A DNA stretch of 11,462 nt from Willaertia magna (GCA_902984215.1 CADWAF010000576.1:1-11462), one strand, 5' to 3'; positions 1 to 6,748 are shown, counted from the first letter of the stretch. Translations and numbers: made by a program. The notes: generated by a model not told the origin, from the sequence alone.

Positions 1-20
1 TACAATCTTGGAATCCTAAG

Positions 21-439
21 AAAAAGCTATCTATGGGAAAGAAGAAGGATATGTATTATCTGGACCTTTTGGAATATCTAAATATTACACTGTGTATTTA
101 ATAGCGTGCTATGCAGTTGTTAATTCTATTCCTTTGTTATACGTTCCAAGGTGTTTGAATTGGGAGCAAATAAATATTTGCGTAACTTAAAGTTCTATTG
201 GAACAAAGATATATTTTCACAATTTCTGCAAGAAGAATATAAACGTTATCGAAACATTAAAAACAAACTGCGCAAAAGATAGAAAAAAGATATTTTTGCT
301 GTTCGACGAACATAATGAATTTTTTAAATCTTATACAGGTCGTCAACTGTATTCAGATTTACCTTATTTTAGACATTTCACAAGGTGGACAGGTGTTACA
401 AGTGGTACTAAGACAATTTATTGTGGAAGTGCTCATAGT
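21..439 (+). repeat. Direct repeat, copy 1 (419 bp)
   Basis: Matches 10928-11357 in the same orientation with 8 substitutions and one 11-bp gap by manual alignment. Similarity stops abruptly at both edges. The repeat lies inside the NTPase-like fragment. Confidence 0.9.
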
Positions 440-954
440 TTATTTGAAGATAATTTACCTGGTGGTGGAAGATCAAAACTTATTAGAATTACACCACCTA
501 CTGAAGAAGAATTCAAAGTTCTCATTTTGGTTTAAATGTTTTAGATGAAAAAAAAATAATTAATACAATTGGAAGAATTCCAATAGAGTTAGCGAAATTT
601 GTAAATTTTTTGGATAATAACACAACAGTGACTGATAATATTGTTAAATTGTTTATTGAGGAAACTGTAGATGAATATAATCTAAGATTGAGCCGATTTA
701 TGAAAGAATAAAGTCCAGAGAATTTGGAAAAGTGTTATAAAACTTTAGAACATCTTTTTACGCCAGGACTTTTAAGGCCAAGTAGCAACCTTGGAATAAT
801 TTATGATAAAGGATTACTTTATAAAACACACCAAGGTTTATTGTATTTCATTAAAGAAGCTGCTAAAAGAGTACTATTTAGTTTATACTGCCAATTACAA
901 AAACAATTAATTATTCCCAAAAATAGTTTGAATAGTGGCAACACAATCGACTAA
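21..954 (+). pseudogene. Crinkler-like P-loop NTPase gene fragment, copy 1 (broken)
   Basis: A decayed gene read in several frames. The start encodes a degenerate Walker A (GPFGISKYYT, where GxxGxGKS/T is expected) followed by LLYVPRCLNWE. A frameshift follows near 170-190, then a Walker B-like stretch (IFLLFDEHNEFF) and a frame that stays open to TAA at 533. The frame shifts again at about 529 and continues to 954 with one in-frame TAA at 709-711. The order P-loop, YxPRCxxW, hydrophobic-FDEHN is what I know from the ATPase part of Crinkler/RHS-type proteins, which are abundant in Glomeromycotina and chytrids. An 11-bp gap relative to copy 2 near 238 adds another frameshift. The upstream part of the gene is outside the window. 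The family call is from motifs only; that it is a pseudogene is clear. Confidence 0.6.
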
Positions 955-1117
955 GCATATATTTGATTCAGATTAACTTTTTATATATGGAAAACTTATA
1001 AATTTAATTCTCGATTTTTACCATTAGCCTGGTTTTAATGGCAGGACGGACATTGATTTAAAATTTAACTTTAACTTTCATTAACCAAATTTTTTAATTG
1101 TTGAACTTATTCTGTTT

Positions 1118-2449
1118 TTAACAAATGTTTTTTAAAGTAAAACCTTTTACAATTTGTTCTTTCGCTTTTTCAATTTTTATAGATTTAAAACCTACTTTAA
1201 ATTTCTTTAAATTTTTCATAGTTAATAAAAATTTACCATTAACTATATTAGGACAATTATCAATTTTTAACATTTCAATATTAACTAAATGTTCTAAATG
1301 ATTATCAGTAATATTTGTATTATTTATAATTATTAATTTTTGTAATTTATTTAAATAAGAAAAACAATCACCTAAAATATCTGAGTGACAATAAAGTTGT
1401 ATAATATTTGTAAATTGTAATAAATCTTTATCAATTATATTTTTAGGCATTGATAAAATGTATAATTTTTTAATATGTTTAATATCGTTAAGGTTTTTAA
1501 TTAATTCTAAATCACATTTTAATGTTTGTAAATTATTTAAATATTTAAAACAGTCACCAACACTTCCTATTCCTTCAATACTTAAATATTGTAAATTATT
1601 TAAATTATAAAAATCTGTATCTTGTAAATCTTTTGCTTGAATTTTTAAATATTCTAAATTAATTAAATTTTTAATGAAATTAGAATTTGTATTATATGTT
1701 TTAATTGTTAATTTTTTTAAATTAATTAAAGGTCCAATATTTTGTAAAGTATTTTCAAATTTATTACAATCAATAATTTTTAAATTTTGTAAATCTTTTA
1801 AATTTTGTAAAAAATTACCAGTTATATTTGGACAATGATATAGCTTTAATGTTGTTAATTGTTTTAATTCATTAAAATTATCTTCCTCTAAATTTGGTAA
1901 ATTAGTTAAATTTAATTCTTTTAAATCTTTAAAATTTTTTAAACAATCACCTTTAAATTGTGGAGTACTTGATATTTTTAATTTTTGTAAACTATTTAAT
2001 TCATTTAAACAACTTTCTGCATTTTGAATATGTGAAATTTTTAAAACTTTTAATTTTTTTAAATTTAAAGTATTTTTATGAAATATTCCATAATTAACAT
2101 TAAGATATTCTAATTTATTTAAATTTAAAGTACAATTTTTAGATAAAAAAATAATATAAAGATTTTTTAAATTTATAAAATTATTTAATAATTCTAAATT
2201 ATTTTTAAAAGTTGAAATTGTTTCTAATTTAAAAATAAAATTTGGTAAATTATTTTTTAATGAAATTCTAATATTTTTAAATATTTCATTAAGAATATTT
2301 AAAAATAAATTATTTTCATTTTGTAAAAACATGTTATTATAAAAATATTTATTTGTTAAAGCTAAATAATAGTAATCACGTATATTGTCAATAAATTTTG
2401 AAATTTCATAAAGAATGTCTATTGGTAGTATTGTTAATGAGTTCGCCAT
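1118..2449 (-). CDS. F-box / leucine-rich-repeat protein, 443 aa
   Basis: A single open frame with an ATG preceded by an A-run and no interruptions, the only intact long gene outside the mobile elements. Residues about 8-42 look like an F-box (LPIDILYEISKFIDN then LALTNKYFYN), the Skp1-binding module of SCF ubiquitin ligases. From about residue 95 to the end run irregular LRRs of roughly 20-26 residues built on LxxLKxLxIxxxxx (for example LNSLQKLKISS, LKQLTTLKLYHCPNI, LKDLQNLKIIDC), the usual substrate-binding part of F-box/LRR proteins. Expected role: substrate receptor for ubiquitination in cytosol or nucleus; the substrate is unknown. Composition is extremely Asn, Leu, Lys and Ile rich, matching the AT-rich DNA. 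No intron is needed. It lies downstream of the remnant of the interrupted SAM-like gene on the same strand. F-box placement is good; the exact LRR number is not determined. Confidence 0.8.
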   Translation of the reverse strand: MANSLTILPIDILYEISKFIDNIRDYYYLALTNKYFYNNMFLQNENNLFLNILNEIFKNIRISLKNNLPNFIFKLETISTFKNNLELLNNFINLKNLYIIFLSKNCTLNLNKLEYLNVNYGIFHKNTLNLKKLKVLKISHIQNAESCLNELNSLQKLKISSTPQFKGDCLKNFKDLKELNLTNLPNLEEDNFNELKQLTTLKLYHCPNITGNFLQNLKDLQNLKIIDCNKFENTLQNIGPLINLKKLTIKTYNTNSNFIKNLINLEYLKIQAKDLQDTDFYNLNNLQYLSIEGIGSVGDCFKYLNNLQTLKCDLELIKNLNDIKHIKKLYILSMPKNIIDKDLLQFTNIIQLYCHSDILGDCFSYLNKLQKLIIINNTNITDNHLEHLVNIEMLKIDNCPNIVNGKFLLTMKNLKKFKVGFKSIKIEKAKEQIVKGFTLKNIC

Positions 2450-2520
2450 TTTTTTTTATTTGAAGAAGCGGAGCCGAAAATATTAGCTTTGTTATAAGTA
2501 CTTTTTAATTCATTAATAGC

Positions 2521-2528
2521 ATACTTAC
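2521..2528 (-). promoter_or_regulatory. Candidate 5' splice site of the interrupted host gene
   Basis: On the minus strand the bases read GTAAGTAT, a textbook GU-AG donor, directly after the coding remnant ending near 2529. With a one-base shift at the GATGGATC site, the frame runs ITLDIKTDT into this donor. I did not find a convincing partner acceptor before the F-box ATG at 2449. Confidence 0.4.
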
Positions 2529-2686
2529 TGTGTCAGTCTTGATGTCTAGTGTGATATAGAAGATCCATCAAAACCATTTTCATAAAAAAGCTTCACTTTC
2601 TCAATTGACAAACCAGCACCACCCATAGACGTATCGGCAGTTAATACAGATTTCACTTGTTGAGCATTCCATTTCTTGTAATCCAT
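2529..2686 (-). pseudogene. Interrupted host gene, downstream part (SAM-like domain)
   Basis: Minus-strand coding remnant that begins at MDYKKWNAQQV, beside the transposon's target duplication. It continues W-x2-QQVKSVLT, GLSIEKVKLFYENGFDG, which has the tryptophan-helix-helix spacing of a SAM (sterile alpha motif) domain, a protein-interaction fold. In the main frame it stops at 2546. One base of shift at GATGGATC restores ITLDIKTDT, a plausible continuation, up to the splice donor at 2528. The upstream half of the gene lies at 6229-6032, beyond the transposon. Joined across the CATG duplication, the frames agree (LAFM then MDYKK). The SAM call rests on pattern only; the split-gene call is stronger than the family call. 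Confidence 0.6.
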
Positions 2687-2690
2687 CATG
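2687..2690. repeat. Target site duplication CATG, left copy
   Basis: CATG directly outside the left terminal inverted repeat, matching 6032-6035 outside the right one. CATG is palindromic, so it could in principle be the outermost part of the inverted repeat. The restored host reading frame favours a 4-bp duplication. Confidence 0.6.
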
Positions 2691-2706
2691 CCGGGTCGTT
2701 CGGCGA
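2691..2706 (+). repeat. Left terminal inverted repeat (16 bp)
   Basis: CCGGGTCGTTCGGCGA, GC-rich in AT-rich surroundings. It differs at two positions (G/A and C/T, both transitions) from the right end. It ends 29 bp before the transposase ATG at 2736, so the promoter must lie in or very near this repeat or outside the element. Confidence 0.75.
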
Positions 2707-2735
2707 CAATCTTTTTATTGTACGAGATCAAAAAA

Positions 2736-4460
2736 ATGAGCGAATCCGACTTATTACTTCCTTCTAATAACACAGCATCTTCCTCAACACAATCATCTTG
2801 CCTATCGGAACCAGAAATTGAAATTTTAAACAAGTACAACAAATTACTACATGAAGAAGAACAAAAAGTAATAGAAAATGTTATAAAAACTCATCGTTCT
2901 ACCAATAATACTTATGAAGATTTAAAAAAACCAAAAAATATAAAAAGAAATAATAAATTTATTAATTTAACAACAGCTAGAAAATGGTTTTTTGTTTATT
3001 TATTAAATTTTTGTTCAGAATTCGGTTATAATTTGTTGGAAATAATTTTAATTTTTTTATTCAAAACATTAATTGGACAACAATTAGTAAGAGAGTTAAA
3101 TTTAATAGTGAATAATAATGAAATAGATAAAAAAGAAGAAGCTTTTAATATTGTTATATCATTAAAAGAAGCGGGAATTTCACTTGGGGCATATGAAAGA
3201 TTTTTACAATGTTTGACTAAATATAATAGTAAATTAATTAATTATTTACCTGGATACAATTTAGTACAAAAATATAATGCCGGAATACAACCGTTTGTGA
3301 TTAATAGATTAAATTTTAATTTTATAAACACAAAATTTTCAACATCCATTAATTGTATAACAATATTTAATTTAATCAACAAAATTTTTACTTCTAAATA
3401 CTATAAATTTTGGTTTGATGATAGAAAATTATTAAATATGACTGGAATTATTACAATATCAGCAGCAATTATTAATCAAATTAAAATAACAACATTCCCA
3501 ATTCTATTAACAAGTATTCCATTAAAGAGTTTATTTTTAGAAAAAGATATTGATATAAATGATAAAAATTTAATACAAAATTTTAAACAAGAAATGTCAA
3601 ATTTAATTAAATCATTTAATATTATTTGTACATCAGATCTTAAGGCAATGCAGGAAATTTTAAATAATTCATTTTACAATACACTTAAACATAAAAATTT
3701 AAATAGTTTTCAAAATTTAATTTTATCATTTAACAGTTCTTACCACAACGAACAATTTAAATTATCATTTTTAAAACAAATCTTACCATCAAATTGTCAT
3801 CATCTTATTACAAATAATCTTAATGAAACATTTTTAAATATTTTTCAATTCAATTTTGATCCAAAAGATTTTGTTTATCGAAATATATGTTGGGCATGTA
3901 ATTGTTGTAGAAAATTTAACAAATTATCTTTATTAAATTTACCTTTAAATAATAATCCTTTTTATTGTAATGAAGGTATTGAAAATTATAATATTTTCCA
4001 TTTACGTTATGATCAACATATATTTGATTTATTACATTTAGATGAAAGATTATGTGAACATATGTTAAATAATATATGTTTATTAAATGAAGAAATAATT
4101 GATATTTTAATTGATTTTATTAATGATAAAAGTGAACAATATACAAGAATTAATTTAAAGAAAAAAGAAATTAATGACGATGAATATGAAATGGGAAATA
4201 CTACTAAGAATTTTTATGGATTTAAAATGATTGATGCTTCATACATTCCAATAATTTTAAAATTATCATCTCAATTTTTACATTATTTAAAAGATAAATA
4301 TTATGAATTAATATATAATGAAAATAATGTTAATAATAATGATCAATTAGATAATAATAATTATATTTTAAATACACAAATTATTAATTATTTTAATTCA
4401 ACACAAGATGAAAGTGATAATTATGTCTTTGATGATATTAGTGAAAGTAGTGGAAATTAA
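2736..4460 (+). CDS. Transposase-like protein, N-terminal 574 codons (before in-frame TAA)
   Basis: Start chosen at MSESDLLL (2736), inside the element; an earlier in-frame ATG at 2688 belongs to the target duplication. The order of motifs matches a transposase family with an RNase H-like fold that I know from hydra, sponge and Glomeromycotina genomes: FWFDDRKLL (Asp 228/229), then a beta-rich stretch, CTSDLKAMQEIL (Asp 301), CWACNCC (Cys 385/388), and IFDLLHLDERLCEHML (Asp 431; family pattern D-x-LH-x3-R). The first and second Asp are the candidate catalytic acids. The region after 520 is Asn/Asp-rich and acidic. The frame does not end naturally: after TAA at 4458-4460 it continues open for 186 codons with the matching C-terminal part of the family. 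The homology is motif-level and divergent. Expected role: cutting and joining at the terminal repeats, in the nucleus. Confidence 0.55.
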   Translation: MSESDLLLPSNNTASSSTQSSCLSEPEIEILNKYNKLLHEEEQKVIENVIKTHRSTNNTYEDLKKPKNIKRNNKFINLTTARKWFFVYLLNFCSEFGYNLLEIILIFLFKTLIGQQLVRELNLIVNNNEIDKKEEAFNIVISLKEAGISLGAYERFLQCLTKYNSKLINYLPGYNLVQKYNAGIQPFVINRLNFNFINTKFSTSINCITIFNLINKIFTSKYYKFWFDDRKLLNMTGIITISAAIINQIKITTFPILLTSIPLKSLFLEKDIDINDKNLIQNFKQEMSNLIKSFNIICTSDLKAMQEILNNSFYNTLKHKNLNSFQNLILSFNSSYHNEQFKLSFLKQILPSNCHHLITNNLNETFLNIFQFNFDPKDFVYRNICWACNCCRKFNKLSLLNLPLNNNPFYCNEGIENYNIFHLRYDQHIFDLLHLDERLCEHMLNNICLLNEEIIDILIDFINDKSEQYTRINLKKKEINDDEYEMGNTTKNFYGFKMIDASYIPIILKLSSQFLHYLKDKYYELIYNENNVNNNDQLDNNNYILNTQIINYFNSTQDESDNYVFDDISESSGN

Positions 4461-5021
4461 ATTAATTATTATGATGAATTTAACTATAATAATATATTAC
4501 ATAATATTTTAAATGTCAATCAAATGACAAATCCATTTAATGATCATAAATTACATAGATTATGGTTTTTATATTGTTTAATATATGAAATTTCACATTA
4601 TGATGATACAATTATTACAATAATTAAAGAAAATAATCTTTTTGAAAGTATTCAACAAAAAATTAATGAATTCTGTGATTTATTTATTATTTTATTTGAC
4701 AAATCACCAGATTATTTACATTTATTGAAGTTCCATTTGATAGAAATATGGATTAAATATGGTAGTTTGTTAAATTTTATGAATTATGTTAATGAAAGTT
4801 TGGGATTTCATCATAAGTGTGATTTGTTATTAAAATGTAGAAATAATGGTTTAAATAGTAATGTCAGAGAAGAAATTATAGTACAACATTGTTTTTATTT
4901 ATTATTACATCATCCTTATTTAAAAAATTCTTTATTAGAATATGTCAAAAAGAGATATAACAGTTTAAATGTTAAAGATTTTGATAATTATGAAAAATTG
5001 AAAACTCCTATATATATTTAA
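4461..5021 (+). CDS. Transposase-like protein, C-terminal part, same frame after TAA
   Basis: 186 codons in exactly the frame of the upstream 574-codon ORF, separated from it by one TAA. The first internal ATG is at 4524, giving a 165-residue protein if translated alone. The content fits the tail of the same transposase family: LWFLYCLIYEIS, FCDLFIILFD, then PDYLHLLKFHLIEIWIKYGSLLNF followed by NESLGFHHK. The family pattern is PY-x-H-x5-H-x2-E-x5-G-x3-F...E. Glu 91 (from the 4524 Met) sits where the family has its conserved Glu. It could be a separate subunit started at 4524, a readthrough extension, or the tail of a gene killed by one mutation; the last is simplest. It ends 17 bp from the convergent gene's stop. 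Confidence 0.55.
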   Translation: MNYYDEFNYNNILHNILNVNQMTNPFNDHKLHRLWFLYCLIYEISHYDDTIITIIKENNLFESIQQKINEFCDLFIILFDKSPDYLHLLKFHLIEIWIKYGSLLNFMNYVNESLGFHHKCDLLLKCRNNGLNSNVREEIIVQHCFYLLLHHPYLKNSLLEYVKKRYNSLNVKDFDNYEKLKTPIYI

Positions 5022-5038
5022 ATATTAAAAATACTTTA

Positions 5039-5572
5039 TTAATTACAAACTTTCCATTGATTATCAATTAAATCAAATTTATAAGTAGTATAACTTAAAT
5101 CAACTCTTACCATTTCTGTATACTCAGAGTATACAAATTTTACTTTATAAACCATGCTTCTCTTTTTAATATTTGTTTCTTTATCTGTCCAATATGGTTT
5201 CCACCAGTTTGTAGTATATAAGGGAGGTAATATTTTAGTTGATTTTAAAGAGAATTCAATTGAATGAATATAAAAATTTACAATATCTCCATGATCTTTA
5301 ACATAATCATAATTAATACATTCTATTGGCATTACAAATTTCTTTAAATTGTCAACAAATTTCTTCCAAACCCTTTCACTCATATTACTAACAAAATTAC
5401 CACTTCTTCCATCAATAACTTTACTCATTCCATCTTGCAATCTAAAAATAATTCGATTTTCCATTTGTTTTAATTTTTTCTTTAATTTCAAATCTATTTC
5501 CTTTTCTGTTTTATTTGAATGATCAGTTTTAGGAAATTTAATAATTTGTGACAATTCTTTATTTGGTAAAAT
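5039..5572 (-). CDS. Second transposon gene, C-terminal part (unrecognised)
   Basis: Minus-strand frame that is continuous with the ORF at 5908-5573, interrupted only by TAG at 5575-5573. It has no ATG near its beginning (the region starts ILPNKELSQIIKF), so it is best read as the rest of one roughly 289-residue protein. It begins with a basic, coiled-coil-like stretch (KTEKEIDLKLKKKLKQMENR) and continues into a compact part with several aromatics (TTNWWKPYWTD, SYTTYKFDLIDNQWKVC). There is no signal peptide or membrane segment. I do not recognise the family. Its place inside the inverted repeats, tail to tail with the transposase gene, suggests a DNA-binding or accessory transposition protein, but that is inference from position only. 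Confidence 0.5.
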   Translation of the reverse strand: MLPNKELSQIIKFPKTDHSNKTEKEIDLKLKKKLKQMENRIIFRLQDGMSKVIDGRSGNFVSNMSERVWKKFVDNLKKFVMPIECINYDYVKDHGDIVNFYIHSIEFSLKSTKILPPLYTTNWWKPYWTDKETNIKKRSMVYKVKFVYSEYTEMVRVDLSYTTYKFDLIDNQWKVCN

Positions 5573-5908
5573 CTAAAGAACCATTCTTTGAGTATGAAGT
5601 TTTAGATAAGAATTAAAAGATGAAGGATTAATATTTTTATATTTTTCAATTTCTTCATTATCCTCTTTTACATCCCAATCTGAAAGGTGAAATTTATAAA
5701 ATTTAGATTGACCATTATTGTTTGTTGAAGATGATAAAATTAATTGATTGTTTATGTTTGTATGTTGTTTGATTGATTGGAATGAGTTGTTGATTAATTG
5801 ATTGATTTGGTGTATATAGTTGATTTGGTTATTTTGATTTGGATGATTATTTTGTTGATTATTCGGAAATTGATAAAATTGATTATTTAAGTTTAATTTG
5901 TTATTCAT
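5573..5908 (-). CDS. Second transposon gene, N-terminal part, Asn/Gln-rich
   Basis: 111 codons from a proper ATG (5908) to TAG. The first 65 residues or so are low-complexity Asn/Gln-rich sequence (for example FPNNQQNNHPNQNNQ), prion-like in composition. After that comes a more ordinary acidic segment, FYKFHLSDWDVKEDNEEIEK. The frame goes straight on past the TAG for 177 more codons, so this is probably the front half of one gene. The right terminal inverted repeat lies 108 bp upstream. Function unknown. Confidence 0.5.
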   Translation of the reverse strand: MNNKLNLNNQFYQFPNNQQNNHPNQNNQINYIHQINQLINNSFQSIKQHTNINNQLILSSSTNNNGQSKFYKFHLSDWDVKEDNEEIEKYKNINPSSFNSYLKLHTQRMVL

Positions 5909-6015
5909 GATGAGAAATGAAGTAGGTAAGGTGTTGCTTCATTTTTTTTATTTTAGTTGTGCTGATTTTATGGTGTGTAAAGTGCGATCACAAAAAAAAA
6001 GAATTTTCCCAAGCT

Positions 6016-6031
6016 TCGCCAAACGACCTGG
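6016..6031 (-). repeat. Right terminal inverted repeat (16 bp)
   Basis: Read on the minus strand it is CCAGGTCGTTTGGCGA, 14 of 16 identical to the left end. The next bases (AAGCTTGGGAAAATTC then a T-run) resemble the left subterminal T-rich stretch only loosely. Confidence 0.75.
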
Positions 6032-6035
6032 CATG
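6032..6035. repeat. Target site duplication CATG, right copy
   Basis: Second copy of CATG, directly outside the right terminal repeat; partner of 2687-2690. Confidence 0.6.
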
Positions 6036-6229
6036 AAAGCAAGTTGGAGTTTAGCGGACAAGGTTAAAGTATCATCATAATTAGTATTTGATGTTTTTTG
6101 CTTTAACCAATTTGTAGTAGTATAGGAACGTATTTGCCCAAATGATAGATTATTTAATAATTTTTTTTCTATTGTATTTTGGGCGTATAAAAATTTAATA
6201 GAAATCCCAAAAATCAACAATGAAGCCAT
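6032..6229 (-). pseudogene. Interrupted host gene, upstream part (leader-containing)
   Basis: Starts at ATG 6229 with a hydrophobic N-terminus (MASLLIFGISIKFLYAQNT), then a Lys/Arg, Ser/Thr-bearing stretch (EKKLLNNLSFGQIRSYTTTN). That composition suggests a mitochondrial presequence, with a secretory signal as the alternative. It continues to TTC ATG (LAFM), where the transposon's CATG begins. Past that point the frame merely reads into the inverted repeat (PGRLAKLGK) and stops at 5948, so those codons are not native. The downstream half is at 2686-2529. Only 13 bp separate its ATG from the end of the retroelement at 6243, so its promoter has probably also been displaced. The gene is almost certainly inactive here. 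Confidence 0.6.
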
Positions 6230-6242
6230 TAAACAAGCAAGA

Positions 6243-6280
6243 TTTGGGAGGGAAACAGAATATTTACAATGAAAACGATT
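6243..6280 (-). repeat. B2 repeat of the YR retroelement (outer end)
   Basis: 38 bp, 35 identical to B1 at 6701-6738. It marks the 3' end of the element next to the host gene ATG at 6229. Confidence 0.8.
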
Positions 6281-6349
6281 GTTTATTTACCATACACACA
6301 TGCAACCATTAAACCTTCCTTTTCTATTATTCTATATCTTTTATTTTTC

Positions 6350-6371
6350 TAGTGCAATCTCAACTGCACTA
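6350..6371. repeat. Short perfect hairpin in the element's 3' region
   Basis: TAGTGCA (6350-6356) and TGCACTA (6365-6371) are perfect 7-bp inverted arms around an 8-base loop. It lies between B2 and A2. Function unknown; an RNA-level structure is possible. Confidence 0.4.
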
Positions 6372-6434
6372 ACTCCAAAACAATCTATTTGTATTCTATA
6401 ACTGAAACTTCCGCATTAGTCAACCTAGTATTTC

Positions 6435-6545
6435 CCTCAACCACAGCCTTTTGGGAAAAACACAATATCGAGTTGCTTCCTCGACCACAGCTTTGGAAAA
6501 AACGCAATGTTGAATTGCCTCCTCAACTACAGTCTTTTGGAGTAG
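6435..6545. repeat. Imperfect tandem repeat, about 42-44 bp unit, 2.6 copies
   Basis: Units start with CCTCAACCACAG (6435), CCTCGACCACAG (6479) and CCTCAACTACAG (6521). The first is 44 bp and the second 42 bp, the length change falling in the GGGAAAAA part. The third breaks off after TTTTGGAGTAG. It lies in the 285-bp spacer between A2 and B2 of the retroelement. Confidence 0.7.
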
Positions 6546-6565
6546 ATCGTTCTACACTCTGACAG

Positions 6566-6700
6566 GTTTGAACTTCTTCCATAGTTTACTGGTTGTGAAG
6601 GTAATTTTTTCTTGAGAAATTACCGTAAAGAAACAATCGGTTTATTGTAAACCTTCTCTAATTTACCTCCCAAAATTATATGAAAAGGATTTCATTACAA
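6566..6700 (-). repeat. A2 repeat of the YR retroelement (internal)
   Basis: 135 bp, about 93% identical to A1 at 10679-10813 with no gaps. It contains the gag start codon and the first gag codons (MEEVQ) as well as the leader. Inside, GGTAATTT/AAATTACC and GGTTTA/TAAACC form short stems, so the leader RNA is probably structured. Confidence 0.85.
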
Positions 6701-6738
6701 TTTGGGAGGAAAACAGAATGTTTACAATGAAAATGATT
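6701..6738 (-). repeat. B1 repeat of the YR retroelement
   Basis: 38 bp, 35 identical to B2. It directly abuts A2 at 6700/6701, forming the B1A2 junction expected from a circular intermediate. It lies 10 bp beyond the stop codon of the recombinase gene. Confidence 0.8.
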
Positions 6739-6748
6739 ACTTACCGCA

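Larger units (their letters stand above)
2691..6031 (+). mobile_element. 3.34-kb TIR DNA transposon with two convergent genes
   Basis: The ends are imperfect inverted repeats: CCGGGTCGTTCGGCGA at 2691 and CCAGGTCGTTTGGCGA read inward from 6031, 14 of 16 identical. Both are flanked by CATG. Inside are a transposase-like gene on + (2736-5021) and a second gene on - (5908-5039). They converge with only 17 bp between their stop codons, so almost the whole element is coding. The flanking DNA forms a continuous minus-strand coding sequence once the element and one CATG are removed, which defines the boundaries independently of the repeats. The superfamily is not assigned. Each gene carries one internal stop, so this copy may no longer be active. 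Confidence 0.75.

Noticed and set aside
315..548. 77-codon plus-strand ORF
   Set aside because: Overlaps the frame with the Walker B-like motif, which is supported by copy 2.
1020..1045. Inverted bases CCATTA...TAATGG as an end of an element around the F-box gene
   Set aside because: Short arms with no matching partner on the other side of the gene; chance in AT-rich DNA.
2690..2842. N-terminal extension of the minus-strand SAM-like ORF
   Set aside because: It lies inside the transposon, antisense to the transposase gene; native codons begin at the CATG junction.
5570..5582. A 9-nt GT...AG (GTTCTTTAG) removing the TAG of the second transposon gene
   Set aside because: Far shorter than any normal spliceosomal intron; a point mutation is simpler.
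5898..6080. 60-codon plus-strand ORF across the right transposon end
   Set aside because: It crosses the inverted repeat and target duplication antisense to the host gene, with no family resemblance.
6435..6545. CRISPR-like array
   Set aside because: The repeats are contiguous and imperfect with no unique spacers, in a eukaryotic retroelement; it is a simple tandem repeat.
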